From the NCBI RefSeq assembly GCF_002838835.1, contig NZ_NHPP01000002.1, positions 310,001 to 374,000 of the forward strand: DNA of 64,000 nt, read 5' to 3'. Shown here piece after piece: positions 25,007-35,700 of this stretch (positions within the stretch are counted from its first letter, which is position 1; the number at the start of each line of letters is the position of its first letter). The DNA comes from Siphonobacter sp. SORGH_AS_0500. Lineage in GTDB: Bacteria; Bacteroidota; Bacteroidia; Cytophagales; Spirosomataceae. The notes beneath the pieces were generated by a model. It did no database searches and had not been told where the DNA came from. It was given only the letters and a program-made list of their open reading frames with translations. Position numbers and translations under genes: made by a program.

Positions 25007-26251
25007 ATGAACAGTGCAGAACTGATCTCTTCCTTCGCCGATTTTGCGAGAGAGAAGAACATTGACCGTCCGACGATGATCAAAATTCTGGAAGATGTCT
25101 TCCGGACGATGATTCGTAAGAAATTCGGTACTGATGAGAACTTTGACGTAATCATTAACCCTGACAACGGCGATTTGGAAATGTTCCGGACGCGGGAAAT
25201 CGTGGATGATGATTCTGAAGATATTTGGGATTACGATAAAATTCCACTGGCGGACGCCAAGAAAATCGAGAAGGATTTCGAGGTTGGCGAAGAGGTAGTG
25301 GAAGAAGTGAAGCTGGAAGACTTCGGTCGCCGGATCGTGCAGACGGCTCGTCAGACGCTGATTCAGAAAGTAAAGGATATGGAGAAGGAATTGCTCTATT
25401 ATCGTTACAAAGATCAGGTAGGTGAACTGTTAACGGTTGAGGTATACCAGGTGCTGGGTCGTGAGATTATTTGTCTGGACTCGCAGGGCAATGAATTAAG
25501 CTTACCCCGCGATCAGCAGATTCCCCGTGACCGCTTCAAGAAAGGTGATTCAACGAAAGCCGTTATTCACAAGGTGGAAATGAACAATGGTACACCTAAA
25601 ATTTCGCTTTCACGGACTTCACCCGTTTTTCTGGAACGTTTGTTTGAGCAGGAGATTCCTGAAGTTACGGATGGCCTGATCATGGTTCGCAAAGTAGTAC
25701 GCGAGCCCGGTGAACGTGCCAAAGTAGCCGTAGAATCGTACGATGATCGGATTGATCCCGTAGGTGCCTGCGTAGGTATGAAAGGTAGCCGGATTCACAC
25801 GATTGTCCGGGAAATGAACAACGAAAATATTGACGTGATTAACTTCACAGATAATATTGAGTTATTGATTGCCCGTGCCCTGAGTCCTGCGAAAATCAGC
25901 CGCATGAGTATTAACAAGGACGACAAGCGGGTATCAGCCTGGTTGAAGCCCGATCAGATTTCACTGGCCATCGGAAAAGGCGGTCAGAACATTAAATTAG
26001 CAGGTAAATTAGTCGGAATGGAAATCGACGTCTTCCGGGAAACCGAAGGGCCGGTAGATGACGATGACGTTGAACTCAATGAGTTCTCCGACGAAATCGA
26101 ACAGTGGGTACTCGACGAACTACACCGCGTCGGTCTGGATACAGCCAAGAGTGTTCTTGCTATGGGCAAGGAAGATCTGGTTCGCCGGACTGAATTGGAG
26201 GAAGAAACCGTAGATGACGTACTGGAGATCTTGAGTCAGGAATTCGATTAA
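25007..26251 (+). CDS. nusA: Transcription termination/antitermination factor NusA
   Basis: Binds RNA polymerase and nascent RNA and controls pausing, termination and antitermination. The 414-aa product has the NusA N-terminal domain (about 1-130, MNSAELISSFADFAREKNID), an S1 domain (about 135-200), and two KH domains (VGACVGMKGSRIHTIVREMN at about 245 and QISLAIGKGGQNIKLAGKL at about 315). A short acidic tail contains one helix-hairpin-like segment (LDELHRVGLDTAKSVLAMGK). The shorter C-terminus without duplicated acidic repeats is usual in Bacteroidota. It lies between rimP and infB in the standard operon. Confidence 0.97.
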   Translation: MNSAELISSFADFAREKNIDRPTMIKILEDVFRTMIRKKFGTDENFDVIINPDNGDLEMFRTREIVDDDSEDIWDYDKIPLADAKKIEKDFEVGEEVVEEVKLEDFGRRIVQTARQTLIQKVKDMEKELLYYRYKDQVGELLTVEVYQVLGREIICLDSQGNELSLPRDQQIPRDRFKKGDSTKAVIHKVEMNNGTPKISLSRTSPVFLERLFEQEIPEVTDGLIMVRKVVREPGERAKVAVESYDDRIDPVGACVGMKGSRIHTIVREMNNENIDVINFTDNIELLIARALSPAKISRMSINKDDKRVSAWLKPDQISLAIGKGGQNIKLAGKLVGMEIDVFRETEGPVDDDDVELNEFSDEIEQWVLDELHRVGLDTAKSVLAMGKEDLVRRTELEEETVDDVLEILSQEFD

Positions 26252-26404
26252 TGCAAACGCAGGTTTATTAGGTTACGAACCAGGGGATATGTGCGTAACC
26301 CAAGAACAAAGACCGTTATGCATCATATCTAATTCTACAAACACCCTAAACTCGTACATTATAAACCACTCGTTTTGACGAATTCAGACAGTAAAGCATC
26401 CAAC

Positions 26405-29400
26405 ATGGCAGAAGAGATCCAAACAATGCGTTTAAATGTGGCGGCACGAAAGATCAACGTGGGCATGGGAACCATTGTGGATCGACTTTCGGCCAAAGGA
26501 TTTAAAATTGACAGTAACCCGAATACCAAGCTAACTGGCGAACAGTTGCAGGTATTAGCGAAAGAATTCAGTGCCCCTGATCTTGTGAAAGAAGGGCCTA
26601 AACCTTCCGAACCCGCCGCGACGGCCCGTCCGAAAGGTGACGACGACCTGCCTCTGTATTTCCGTCAGAAATCAGAAGAGGCAGCAGCTCCTGCTGAAGT
26701 AAAAGCAGTAGAAGAAAAGACTGAACCTGCGAAAGACGAGAGTCGCTTGCAGGGATTAAAAGTACTTGGAAAAATCGACCTAACTACTGGTAAGCCCATC
26801 GTGCCCGTTCAGGAAGCTCCTAAAGCTCCCGTTGCAGAAGCACCCAAAGTGGAGACTCCCAAAGTAGAGCCACCCGTCGCTGAACCTGTGAAAGCAGCAG
26901 CCCCTGTGGTGGAAGCACCGAAGGCCGAGCCGGTAGCTGAAAAGCCCGTAGCTCCTCAGCCCGTAGTGACTCCTCCAGTGGTAGAAGCGAAAGTGGAACC
27001 CAAAGTAGAAGTACCGGCTCAACCCGCGAAGCCCGAAGTGAAGGCCGAGCCTGTTGCCGAACCTAAACCAGAACCTACTGTCGTAGCGACTCCCCCGGTG
27101 GCTACTGTGGTAGAGCCCGCACCCGTTGCGGCCGCTCCGAAGCAGGAGCCTGAAATAAAAGCTCAAACGCCTCAGCCGAAAGAAGAACCTTCGAAGCAAC
27201 CACAGCAGGCCAACCGTCCCGCTGACCAGCAGAAGAACTTCCAGAAGCCAAGGCATGAACAGAAACAAGAACCAAAGCCAGAGCCAAAACCGGAAGTGAA
27301 GACAGAAACACCTTCAGCTACGCCCCCTGAACTGATCGAAGCGAAAGCCGATCGATTGAAAGGGTTGACCGTACTGGGCAAAATTGAATTACCCTCGAAG
27401 AATGATAACCGCGGCAATAATAACCGTGATAATCGGGGTGGTAACTCAAACAATGAGAAAAAGAAACGCAAGCGTATTAAGCCCGTAGAGCAGGACCGTA
27501 ATCAGGCCCGTTCTAATGGTAATGCTAACAACGCGAACAATAACGAACCTAATAACCGTCAGAATAATAACCAAAATCGTCAGGGCGGAAATCAGGGGAA
27601 TCAGAATTCCAATAACCAGGAAAGAAATCAGGGACAAGATCGCAATCATAACAACACGAATGCGAACAACAACCAGTCTCAGAATAACAACCAGGGCGGA
27701 GGTAATAACAACAACAACAATCGCAACAATAACAATCGGAATAATAACAACCGAGGTGGTAACCGTCGCGATGAGCCTTCGAAAACGGAAGTACGTGACA
27801 ATGTAAAAAATACGATGGCCCAGATGGGCGGTGGTGGTGCCAAGAAGCAAAACTTTGGTGCAGACCGTCGTCGGGAGCGTCGCCAGGATCGGGCCCGTCG
27901 CCGGGAGGAAGCCGAACAGCACGAACTGGAACAAGAAAAAATCCTCAAGGTAACCGAGTTCGTATCGGCCAGCGATCTTGCTTCGTTAATGGATGTTTCC
28001 ATCAACGACATTATCCAGACCTGTATGAACATGGGTATGTTCGTATCGATCAACCAGCGTCTGGATGCAGAGGCAATCGCGATCATCGCGGATGAATTTG
28101 GATTTGATGTTCAATTCATCTCTGCTGAAGAAGAAGTGGAATCTGCTCTGATCGAAGAAGAGGATGCTCCAGAAAGCTTAGTGCCCCGTGCTCCGGTTGT
28201 TACAATCATGGGTCACGTTGACCACGGTAAAACCTCCTTACTTGATTACATCCGTAAAACGAAAGTTGCTTCGGGTGAGGCCGGTGGTATCACGCAGCAC
28301 ATTGGTTCTTATAAAGTAAAAACGAACGACGGTCGCGAAATCGCTTTCCTCGATACACCTGGTCACGAAGCCTTTACCGCTATGCGTGCTCGGGGAGCCA
28401 AGTTAACGGACGTAGCCATTATCGTTATTGCAGCGGACGACAGCGTGATGCCTCAAACTCGCGAGGCTATTAACCACGCCCAGAATGCGGGTGTACCGAT
28501 GGTATTTGCGTTCTCGAAAGTAGATAAGCCCGGTGCTAATACAGAGAAAATCCGCGAAGGACTTTCTCAAATGAATATCCTGGTTGAAGAATGGGGTGGA
28601 CGTTACCAAACGCAGGAGATCTCTTCGAAAAGCGGTTTAGGTATCGACGAATTGCTGGAAAAAGTATTGCTCGAAGCCGAGTTACTTGATCTGAAAGCAA
28701 ACCCCAACAAACGTGGAGTGGGTACTGTGGTAGAAGCTTCATTGGATAAAGGTCGCGGTTATGTAGCAAACATTCTGGTACAAAATGGTACGATGAGTGT
28801 GGGTGACGTAATGCTGGCTGGACCTTTCTTTGGTAAGGTGAAAGCCATGTTTGACGACAAAGGTCAACGCGTAAAATCAGTTGGACCCTCAACGCCCGTA
28901 CAGGTGTTAGGTCTGAGTGGTGCTCCTACGGCTGGGGATAAAGTGAATATGATGGAAACGGAACGTGACGCCCGTGAAATTGCTAACAAACGTGAGCAAT
29001 TACTGCGTGAACAGTCACTCCGTACCCGTAAACACATTACACTCGAAGAAATTGGTCGCCGGAAAGCCATTGGAAACTTCAAAGAGCTTAACGTCATCGT
29101 TAAAGGGGACGTGGATGGTTCTGTGGAAGCACTTTCCGATTCGCTGCTTAAACTCTCGACGGCTGAGGTTAATGTTAACATTATCCATAAGGGCGTAGGT
29201 CAGGTAACTGAATCCGACGTAATGTTAGCATCTGCCGGGGATGCCGTAGTAGTAGCCTTCCAGGTTCGTCCTTCGCTCAACGCTCGCCGTCTGGCCGAAC
29301 AGGAGCAAATCGAGATTCGGAATTACTCCATCATCTACCAGGCAATCGAGGACATCAAGAAAGCCATGGAAGGTCTGCTGGAACCCGAATTCCAGGAAGT

Positions 29401-29692
29401 GGTTACTGCCAACATCGACATCCGCGAAGTGTTCCGGATTTCGAAAGTGGGTACCGTTGCGGGTTGCTATGTAACTGAAGGTACGGTGAAACGGAACAAC
29501 AAAATCCGCGTGATCCGCGACTTTATCGTGATCCACGAAGGAGAGATTCAGGCCCTGAAGCGTTTCAAAGACGACGTTGCCGAAGTGAAATTCGGTTACG
29601 AATGCGGCCTGAGCATCAAGAACTTCAACGATCTGGAAGTAGGCGACACTATCGAATGCTTCGAGTTACAGGAAGTAAAACGTAAGTTATAA
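26405..29692 (+). CDS. infB: Translation initiation factor IF-2
   Basis: GTPase that places fMet-tRNA on the 30S subunit; 1095 aa, long for the family. Regions: IF2_N (about 8-50, [20 protein letters not shown]); a Pro/Glu/Lys/Val-rich linker (about 70-310); a very Asn-rich basic linker (about 333-456); a second IF2_N-like domain (about 515-570); the G domain with GHVDHGKTS (about 600) and DTPGHEAF; then domains II-IV. The guanine-specificity motif reads SKVD (about residue 704) instead of NKxD. The frame opens with TTG at 26375, but ATG 26405 ([11 protein letters not shown]) fits the family better. It ends the operon and a terminator follows. Confidence 0.96.
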   Translation: MAEEIQTMRLNVAARKINVGMGTIVDRLSAKGFKIDSNPNTKLTGEQLQVLAKEFSAPDLVKEGPKPSEPAATARPKGDDDLPLYFRQKSEEAAAPAEVKAVEEKTEPAKDESRLQGLKVLGKIDLTTGKPIVPVQEAPKAPVAEAPKVETPKVEPPVAEPVKAAAPVVEAPKAEPVAEKPVAPQPVVTPPVVEAKVEPKVEVPAQPAKPEVKAEPVAEPKPEPTVVATPPVATVVEPAPVAAAPKQEPEIKAQTPQPKEEPSKQPQQANRPADQQKNFQKPRHEQKQEPKPEPKPEVKTETPSATPPELIEAKADRLKGLTVLGKIELPSKNDNRGNNNRDNRGGNSNNEKKKRKRIKPVEQDRNQARSNGNANNANNNEPNNRQNNNQNRQGGNQGNQNSNNQERNQGQDRNHNNTNANNNQSQNNNQGGGNNNNNNRNNNNRNNNNRGGNRRDEPSKTEVRDNVKNTMAQMGGGGAKKQNFGADRRRERRQDRARRREEAEQHELEQEKILKVTEFVSASDLASLMDVSINDIIQTCMNMGMFVSINQRLDAEAIAIIADEFGFDVQFISAEEEVESALIEEEDAPESLVPRAPVVTIMGHVDHGKTSLLDYIRKTKVASGEAGGITQHIGSYKVKTNDGREIAFLDTPGHEAFTAMRARGAKLTDVAIIVIAADDSVMPQTREAINHAQNAGVPMVFAFSKVDKPGANTEKIREGLSQMNILVEEWGGRYQTQEISSKSGLGIDELLEKVLLEAELLDLKANPNKRGVGTVVEASLDKGRGYVANILVQNGTMSVGDVMLAGPFFGKVKAMFDDKGQRVKSVGPSTPVQVLGLSGAPTAGDKVNMMETERDAREIANKREQLLREQSLRTRKHITLEEIGRRKAIGNFKELNVIVKGDVDGSVEALSDSLLKLSTAEVNVNIIHKGVGQVTESDVMLASAGDAVVVAFQVRPSLNARRLAEQEQIEIRNYSIIYQAIEDIKKAMEGLLEPEFQEVVTANIDIREVFRISKVGTVAGCYVTEGTVKRNNKIRVIRDFIVIHEGEIQALKRFKDDVAEVKFGYECGLSIKNFNDLEVGDTIECFELQEVKRKL

Positions 29693-29746
29693 GTTGAGTT
29701 AATCGTTGCTGGTTATAAGTTGATAAGTAGTAGCGAATATCCATAG

Positions 29747-29785
29747 AAAGAAGCCTTCATTCAGTTTTTGGATGAAGGCTTCTTT
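29747..29785 (+). terminator. Terminator of rimP-nusA-infB
   Basis: The 14-bp stem aaagaagccttcat (29747-29760) / atgaaggcttcttt (29772-29785) lies 55 bases after the infB stop, with T-rich sequence at its 3' side. Confidence 0.85.
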
Positions 29786-29981
29786 GTTATACACCAGAAT
29801 TAATAACGGCTTATGTGCTCACTGGAGAATGATAATCAGTAACAAGCAACTATTAACCCACAACCGATCAACTAAAAGGCTCTTTTTTCGTTTATAAGGT
29901 AGATTTTCGTTTATTTAGGAATTATAGCGAGTTTGCGGCACCTAGCTCATCCACGTTTCATCATTCGCCTGTAAGAAATTC

Positions 29982-32033
29982 ATGCAGTTCCTCTATCCTG
30001 CCTTTCTATGGGGGCTTCTGGCCGCTGCCATTCCGGTTTTGATTCACTTGTTTAATTTCCGGCGAATCAAACGGGTTTATTTTACCAATGTTAGCTTTCT
30101 CAAACAGGTTAATACGACTACCAGTAGCTTCCGTCGGTTGAAACACTGGCTGATTATGGCGGCTCGTATAGGGGCTCTGGTGTGCCTGGCTCTGGCCTTT
30201 GCCCAGCCCTTTATTCCGGCCAGCAAAAGCACGGGTGTTAGTCGCGATGGTATTACCAGTATCTATCTGGATAATTCCTTATCCATGCAAAATCTGGTGG
30301 ACAACCGCCGTTTGCTAGATGTGGGCGTTAGCAAAATCGAAGAATTATTGAATTCCTTTCCTAATGCCCCAACGCTGCAACTGGTTACTAATGATTTTGG
30401 AGCCCAGGAGCACGCTTTACAGGGAAGTCAGAAAATTCGGGATCGGTTGGCTGCTGTCGATTTTTCGCCGTCCGCCCGTTCGTTGGAAAGCATTTACCGT
30501 CGACAACAGCAGTTAGCTTCAGCTCATAGTGCTGGCAAAAATCAACTATTCTGGTTATCCGATTTTCAGAAATCTACCGTTGGCGATTTACAGAAAATTA
30601 AACCAGATTCCAGCATGCAGCTCTTTCTAGTGCCCGTTCAGGGAACAACAACGCAAAACGTTTTTGTCGATACGCTTTGGCTGAATACGCCTTTTATCCG
30701 TGAAATGCAGTCGAATGTAGTAACCGTTCGGTTACGAAATTCAGGGACAAATCCAGTGGAAAATCTGAGTGTGAAGTTATTACTGGACGATAAACAGGTG
30801 GCCTCACAGATCGTATCGATTCCAGCGGAGAATTACGTGCAGACAGCGTTTAACTTTACCGTTCGCGGGAAAGGATTCAAGAAAGGGCGGATAACTTTCG
30901 AAGATTCTCCGGTCACTTTTGACAACGATTATTACTTCGTTCTCAACGCAGCTCCGCGTATCGACGTTCTGCACGTTTATGGCCAGAAAACAAAAGACTA
31001 CGTACAGAACGTTTTCTCCAATGACAGCTTGTTCCGTGAACAAAGCTTCTCCGTGAACAATGTTGACATTGGCACTTTCCAGTCGGCTAACCTGATTGTA
31101 CTCGAAGGAGTAGAGCGAGTGGAGGGAAGTTTAAGGGTGGAATTACAACGTTTTGTTGATAAAGGAGGAAGCCTGTTAGTCATTCCTCCGGCACGGGTTA
31201 GCGATGCCTCCTGGTTAACTGCTTTGGGGATTCAGAATATCAGTAGTGTGCAGGGCGAACCCTCGACACCCACCATTCTGGCTGAACCTTCGAGACAAAA
31301 TCCATTTTTCAGTGATATTTTTGACGAAACCACGCAGAAGGAACAGTTAATTATGCCAGCGGCTTCGTCCGTCTGGAGTTGGCGAATGGTTGGGGAGAAG
31401 CTTCTGAATTTTAAATCTGGCGAACCCTTCCTGACTTCTTCCAAAGCTGGGCAGGGGAGAGTTTACCTCATGGCTTCATCGCTTGATCCAAGCTTAGGTG
31501 ATTTTGCCCAGCATGCTTTATTCCTGCCTATTCTTTACAAAATAGCTTCGCTGAGTGTGCGTCAGGAGCCTATTGCGTATTCCTTTGAAAGCCCTGACAT
31601 TCAGATTGATGCCCCAGGCTCGCCGAAAAATGCCGTATTTAAACTCCGAAAGGATAAGTTGGAGCTGATCCCTATTCAGCGGATGAATGGTAATCAATTA
31701 ACTTTCGAGTTACCTAAAGCAGAACAGCTTACCAATGGTCAGCCCCTTGAATCAGGGTACTATGAACTAATACTGGATGGAAAAGTAACCCAGTTATTGG
31801 CGTTCAACCATGATGATAAAGAATCAAACATGCAGGTGTACTCCCCACAGGAGCTTCGGGATTTGTTTAAAGGTAACCGCAATGTTCAGGTTTTTGATAA
31901 TGTGAATCGGGCTGATGTAGCTACGGCCTACAAAGAGCAGCACGTAGGAAAAGACCTTTGGAAGTATTTTATCATAACGGCTTTGGTTTTCCTATTATGT
32001 GAAATTGCCATCGTCCGATTAATGAAAGCGTAA
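29982..32033 (+). CDS. BatA domain-containing membrane protein
   Basis: A 683-aa inner-membrane protein. The N-terminal aerotolerance-regulator (BatA) segment has two membrane helices: LWGLLAAAIPVLIHLFNFRR, with the typical HLFxFRRxxxxxF pattern, and a helix near ARIGALVCLALAFAQPF. A von Willebrand A-like region (about 85-200) retains LDNSLSM (DxSxS of the metal site). A central beta region and an amidotransferase-like fold (GGSLLVIPPARV) follow. The last helix is FIITALVFLLCEIAIVRLM. The precise role is unknown; relatives act in envelope stress or aerotolerance. It appears to be a single gene after the infB operon terminator, with a repeat-rich gap downstream. Confidence 0.85.
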   Translation: MQFLYPAFLWGLLAAAIPVLIHLFNFRRIKRVYFTNVSFLKQVNTTTSSFRRLKHWLIMAARIGALVCLALAFAQPFIPASKSTGVSRDGITSIYLDNSLSMQNLVDNRRLLDVGVSKIEELLNSFPNAPTLQLVTNDFGAQEHALQGSQKIRDRLAAVDFSPSARSLESIYRRQQQLASAHSAGKNQLFWLSDFQKSTVGDLQKIKPDSSMQLFLVPVQGTTTQNVFVDTLWLNTPFIREMQSNVVTVRLRNSGTNPVENLSVKLLLDDKQVASQIVSIPAENYVQTAFNFTVRGKGFKKGRITFEDSPVTFDNDYYFVLNAAPRIDVLHVYGQKTKDYVQNVFSNDSLFREQSFSVNNVDIGTFQSANLIVLEGVERVEGSLRVELQRFVDKGGSLLVIPPARVSDASWLTALGIQNISSVQGEPSTPTILAEPSRQNPFFSDIFDETTQKEQLIMPAASSVWSWRMVGEKLLNFKSGEPFLTSSKAGQGRVYLMASSLDPSLGDFAQHALFLPILYKIASLSVRQEPIAYSFESPDIQIDAPGSPKNAVFKLRKDKLELIPIQRMNGNQLTFELPKAEQLTNGQPLESGYYELILDGKVTQLLAFNHDDKESNMQVYSPQELRDLFKGNRNVQVFDNVNRADVATAYKEQHVGKDLWKYFIITALVFLLCEIAIVRLMKA

Positions 32034-32125
32034 TACACAGGGATAACAAATACAAACAGCCCATACTTTCTGGTGCTTGGGATTGCGTTCTCTAATCAAG
32101 CTTACAGAACCTCGAGAGATACACA

Positions 32126-32150
32126 AGTTCCTTCGCTCTGGATGACAGAT
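32126..32150 (+). repeat. TCCTTCGCTCTGGATGACAG-family repeat, copy 2
   Basis: It reads agttccttcgctctggatga then cagat, the opposite orientation to the copy at 6204-6235. Confidence 0.8.
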
Positions 32151-32183
32151 AGGAGAGGCAACCCCAACTACTTCAGCCCAACC

Positions 32184-32207
32184 GATGCCAGCTTTTTCGC
32201 TGGCATC
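32184..32207. repeat. GCCAGC hairpin repeat
   Basis: gatgccagc-tttttc-gctggcatc is a perfect 9-bp stem. It is the reverse-orientation relative of the hairpins at 12948 and 13053. Confidence 0.85.
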
Positions 32208-32320
32208 ATTCGTCTAACGCTTCATACCTACACCCGTAGTTGTTCGGCTAGAGTCCAGCGACTGCGGGTGGAAGCTGATTTGAATGAACTTCTAGCTAGA
32301 AAGTGTTATTCAATCCTAAG

Positions 32321-32350
32321 TAAGGTCCTTCGTTTCGCTCTGGATGACAG
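32321..32350 (+). repeat. TCCTTCGCTCTGGATGACAG-family repeat, copy 3
   Basis: taaggtccttcgtttcgctc then tggatgacag, with the internal cgtt insertion that matches the aagcgaagg version of copy 1. Confidence 0.8.
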
Positions 32351-32367
32351 GAGGGAAGGGCGTTATT

Positions 32368-32391
32368 GCTGCCAGCTTTTTCGCTGGCAGC
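32368..32391. repeat. GCCAGC hairpin repeat
   Basis: gctgccagc-tttttc-gctggcagc is a perfect 9-bp stem lying 18 bases after a copy of the GGATGACAG repeat. Confidence 0.85.
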
Positions 32392-32505
32392 CCTTGACTA
32401 TCACCTCGCTTACTATCCTAACTACATAAAGGCCTTATTTGGAATAGAAACGCGTTCGGTAAGAAACGTAAATTCCTTTTGCTCTAACTATTCTCCAAAC
32501 ACAAA

Positions 32506-32532
32506 TAAGGTCCTTCGCTCTGAATGGCAGAT
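32506..32532 (+). repeat. TCCTTCGCTCTGGATGACAG-family repeat, copy 4, diverged
   Basis: taaggtccttcgctctgaat then ggcagat, with two changes in the GGATGACAG end. Confidence 0.7.
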
Positions 32533-32795
32533 CTCGGTATAAACTAATTCTTCCAATGGTTATCTCGAACAAAGTAATAGATAAACGCACGGATGCTCGT
32601 TCCTGTCAAAAGGCAGACTCTGACCATTAAATCCTATTTATTTAATTATTCAGATAAATAATTTATGATACATCCGATTTGCTAAAATTATTTCTTGAAA
32701 TTATTCAAAATTAATAGGGGTAAAGGTGTTTGGTTCAGGTCCTGTATTTGATACTGACTTATTCTACGAAAAACTTGAACAAAACCATTACATCT

Positions 32796-35700
32796 ATGAG
32801 AAACTTATTACTAAGTCTTTTCTTTCTGGGGCTTGGTTGGAGTGCTTTCGCTCAGGATCGTCTCATTAACGGACGAGTCACTGGAGACGACCAGCAGCCC
32901 ATTCCTGGAGCCAGTGTAGCAGTAAAAGGAACGACACGCGGGGCGGTTACCAATGCCGAGGGGAAGTTCTCATTAAGCGTTCCTGAAAACACTATTCTGG
33001 TAGTGTCGTCAGTGGGGTATCAGACCCTTGAATTCCCCGTAGGAAATCAGAATTATCTAGAATTAGTGATCCCTTCCAGTACGTCTGCCTTAACGGAAGT
33101 CGTCGTCGTAGGTTATGGTACCCAGAAGAAGAGTCAGTTAACAGGGGCCATTTCATCCGTAAGTTCCAAAGAAATTGCGGAGTTACCAATTACCAACGCC
33201 CGTCAGGCCTTGCAGGGCCGGGCTGCCGGGGTGGATGTAGTTCAGGCTGGGAGTAAGCCAGGTTCTGGTGTTACCGTCAGGATTCGCGGACGTCGCTCTA
33301 TCAATGCTTCTAATGATCCTCTGTATGTAGTAGATGGAATTCCATTAGCAGGAGGAATTGATGATATTAACCCCAATGACATTCAGTCCATGGAGGTTTT
33401 AAAAGATGCTTCAGCCACGGCCATCTATGGTTCAAGAGGAGCCAATGGGGTAGTCATTGTCACGACTCGTCGTGGAACTACGGGTAAAACGATTGTAAGC
33501 TATGACGGATATTATGGCGTTTCAAAAGCTCTCGGCCGTATTGAAGTCATGAACGGGGCTCAGTTTGCGGAATACAAACGGGAATCACGCCGAGCGGTGG
33601 GTCGTTATGATGATGCCGATCCTAATGCGGATAGTAAGATCTTCGAAGCCGTTGAGTTGGATGGCATCGCTACTGGTCGTTCAACGGATTACCAGTCATA
33701 CATCTATCGTACGGGACATATTCAAAGCCATCAGATAGGGGTTCAGGGGGGTAGTGAGAAAACGCAGTTTTCTATTTCGGGTAACTTCTTTCAGGATAAG
33801 GGAATCATTAAGACTCAGGACTTTACTCGTTATAGCTTTCGGGTTAACCTGGATCACCAAATTGGTAAACGGGTAAAAGTAGGTACGTCAACCTTCGCTG
33901 TTTATAGTGTTAATAATGGCGGAGATACTTTTTATCCAGGCGGTGGGAATGGTTTTAATCCCTTAGGGTTAACGCTGCGTGAAAATCCGCTGGGCAAGCC
34001 TTATGATGATAACGGTAACCTGATTTTCCTGCCTACCTCGGATGGACTTCAATCCAATCCTGCGGCTGAAGTAGTACCCGGTGCGAATATTGCTGAAACC
34101 AAAACCATCCGGGTTTTCAATAGCTTGTATGGCGAATGGAATATCACAGACGGTTTGAAGTATCGCCTGAACTTCGGACCCGATTTTACGAATCGCCGTT
34201 TTGGACGATTTTGGGGAACCTTCACGAACGACCGCCGCGGTGGTGATCCCCGGGGTATGACGGATTACTCGCAGGGCTTCAACTATACCATTGAGAATAT
34301 CCTGACGTATACCAAGAAATTTCGTGAAATTCATAACCTGAATATTACGGCTCTGCACTCGATTCAGCGGGACAATTATGAAACGGCTCGAATTAGTGTG
34401 AATGGTATTCCTGCGGCAACTCAGGAGTTCTACAGCTTAGGCCAGGCTCAAACCATCAATAGCGTTGCTACGGGATTGACTCAGTGGACTTTACAATCCT
34501 TCATGGCTCGCTTTAATTACGACTATAATGAGAAATATCTACTGACTTTAACGGGCCGTTACGATGGTTCTTCGCGTTTTGGTCGCAATAATAAATATGG
34601 TTTCTTTCCTTCAGTAGCAGCGGGCTGGAATATCAGTAATGAAGACTTCCTGAAAGGGGTAAGCTGGCTCGATCAACTGAAATTGCGGGCTAGTTGGGGT
34701 TCGATTGGTAATACCGCTATTGATCCCTATCAGACACAGACGCTACTTTCACGTACCGTTTATGCCTGGAATACAACGGCGGCCTATGGCTACCGTCCTA
34801 ACTCGATTGGGAATCCTAACTTACGCTGGGAAACGACTTCAACCGCTAATATCGGGTTGGATTATAGCTTCTTCCGGGGCAGACTGGCGGGTTCGCTGGA
34901 AGTCTATCAGGCGGATACCCGTGATTTGTTGCTCAATGACCAATTGCCTTATACGAGTGGGTACGGAAGCGTACTACGTAACGTTGGTAAAACTCGCAAT
35001 CAGGGGCTGGAAATTACCCTTTCTACCATTAACATAGACGCATCTAATGGTTTCCGCTGGAGTACAGATCTTCAGTTTACGAAAAACAAAGAGCAGATTC
35101 GTGAACTCTTCAACGGAAAAGTAGACGACATCGGCAACGCTCGTTTCATCGGTCAGCCGATTACTGCCATTTATGATTACAAAAAGATAGGAATCTGGCA
35201 AACCAGCGAAAGTGATGAAGCCAAGCGATATGGACAGAATGTAGGAGAGGTAAAACTGCTGGATATCAACGGCGATGGTAAAATTGATGCCGACCATGAC
35301 CGGATGATTATTGGTTCGCAGATTCCTAAATTCACTGCCGGGATGACCAACCGTTTTAGCTTCAAAGGACTGGACTTATCCTTTTTCCTGTATGCTCGCG
35401 TTGGAAGTACCATTACCAGCGGGTTCCACCAGACTTTCAATACGCTGGCAGGACGTTATAATAACCTGAACATCAATTACTGGACTCCTAATAACCCAAC
35501 GAACGATTTTCCACGTCCAAACCAGAATCAGGAAACGCCGATCTATTCCAGCACGCTGCGTTACTTCAGCGGTACTTTCCTGAAAGTGCGGAACATCAAC
35601 CTGGGGTACAACGTACCAGAAAATGTAGCGAAACGAGTGGGCATGACCAGTCTGCGGGTCTATCTGGCAGCTCAGCAGCCTTTTATTTTCTCTGAATATC

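Larger units (their letters stand above)
32034..32795. repeat. Repeat-rich gap before the first SusC gene, 760 bases
   Basis: No gene is supported; the small frame at 32073-32429 runs through repeats. Contents: three copies of the CCTTCGCTCTGGATGACAG repeat (32126-32150, 32321-32350, 32506-32532) and two GCCAGC-TTTTTC-GCTGGC hairpins (32184-32207, 32368-32391). There is also a CACCCG...CGGGTG hairpin (32230-32273). The last 150 bases are A/T-rich and should hold the susC promoter, which I could not place with confidence. Confidence 0.8.

Noticed and set aside
26780-27934. Long minus-strand open frames opposite infB
   Set aside because: They mirror the low-complexity Pro/Glu and Asn-rich codons of IF-2, have Arg/Leu-rich unnatural compositions and no start signals.
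32073-32429. A 118-aa open frame before the first SusC
   Set aside because: It passes through three repeat elements and a hairpin; composition is not protein-like.
32034-32795. Insertion sequence or genomic island boundary in the repeat-rich gap
   Set aside because: No transposase, integrase, tRNA or matching terminal inverted repeats were found; only short dispersed repeats are present.
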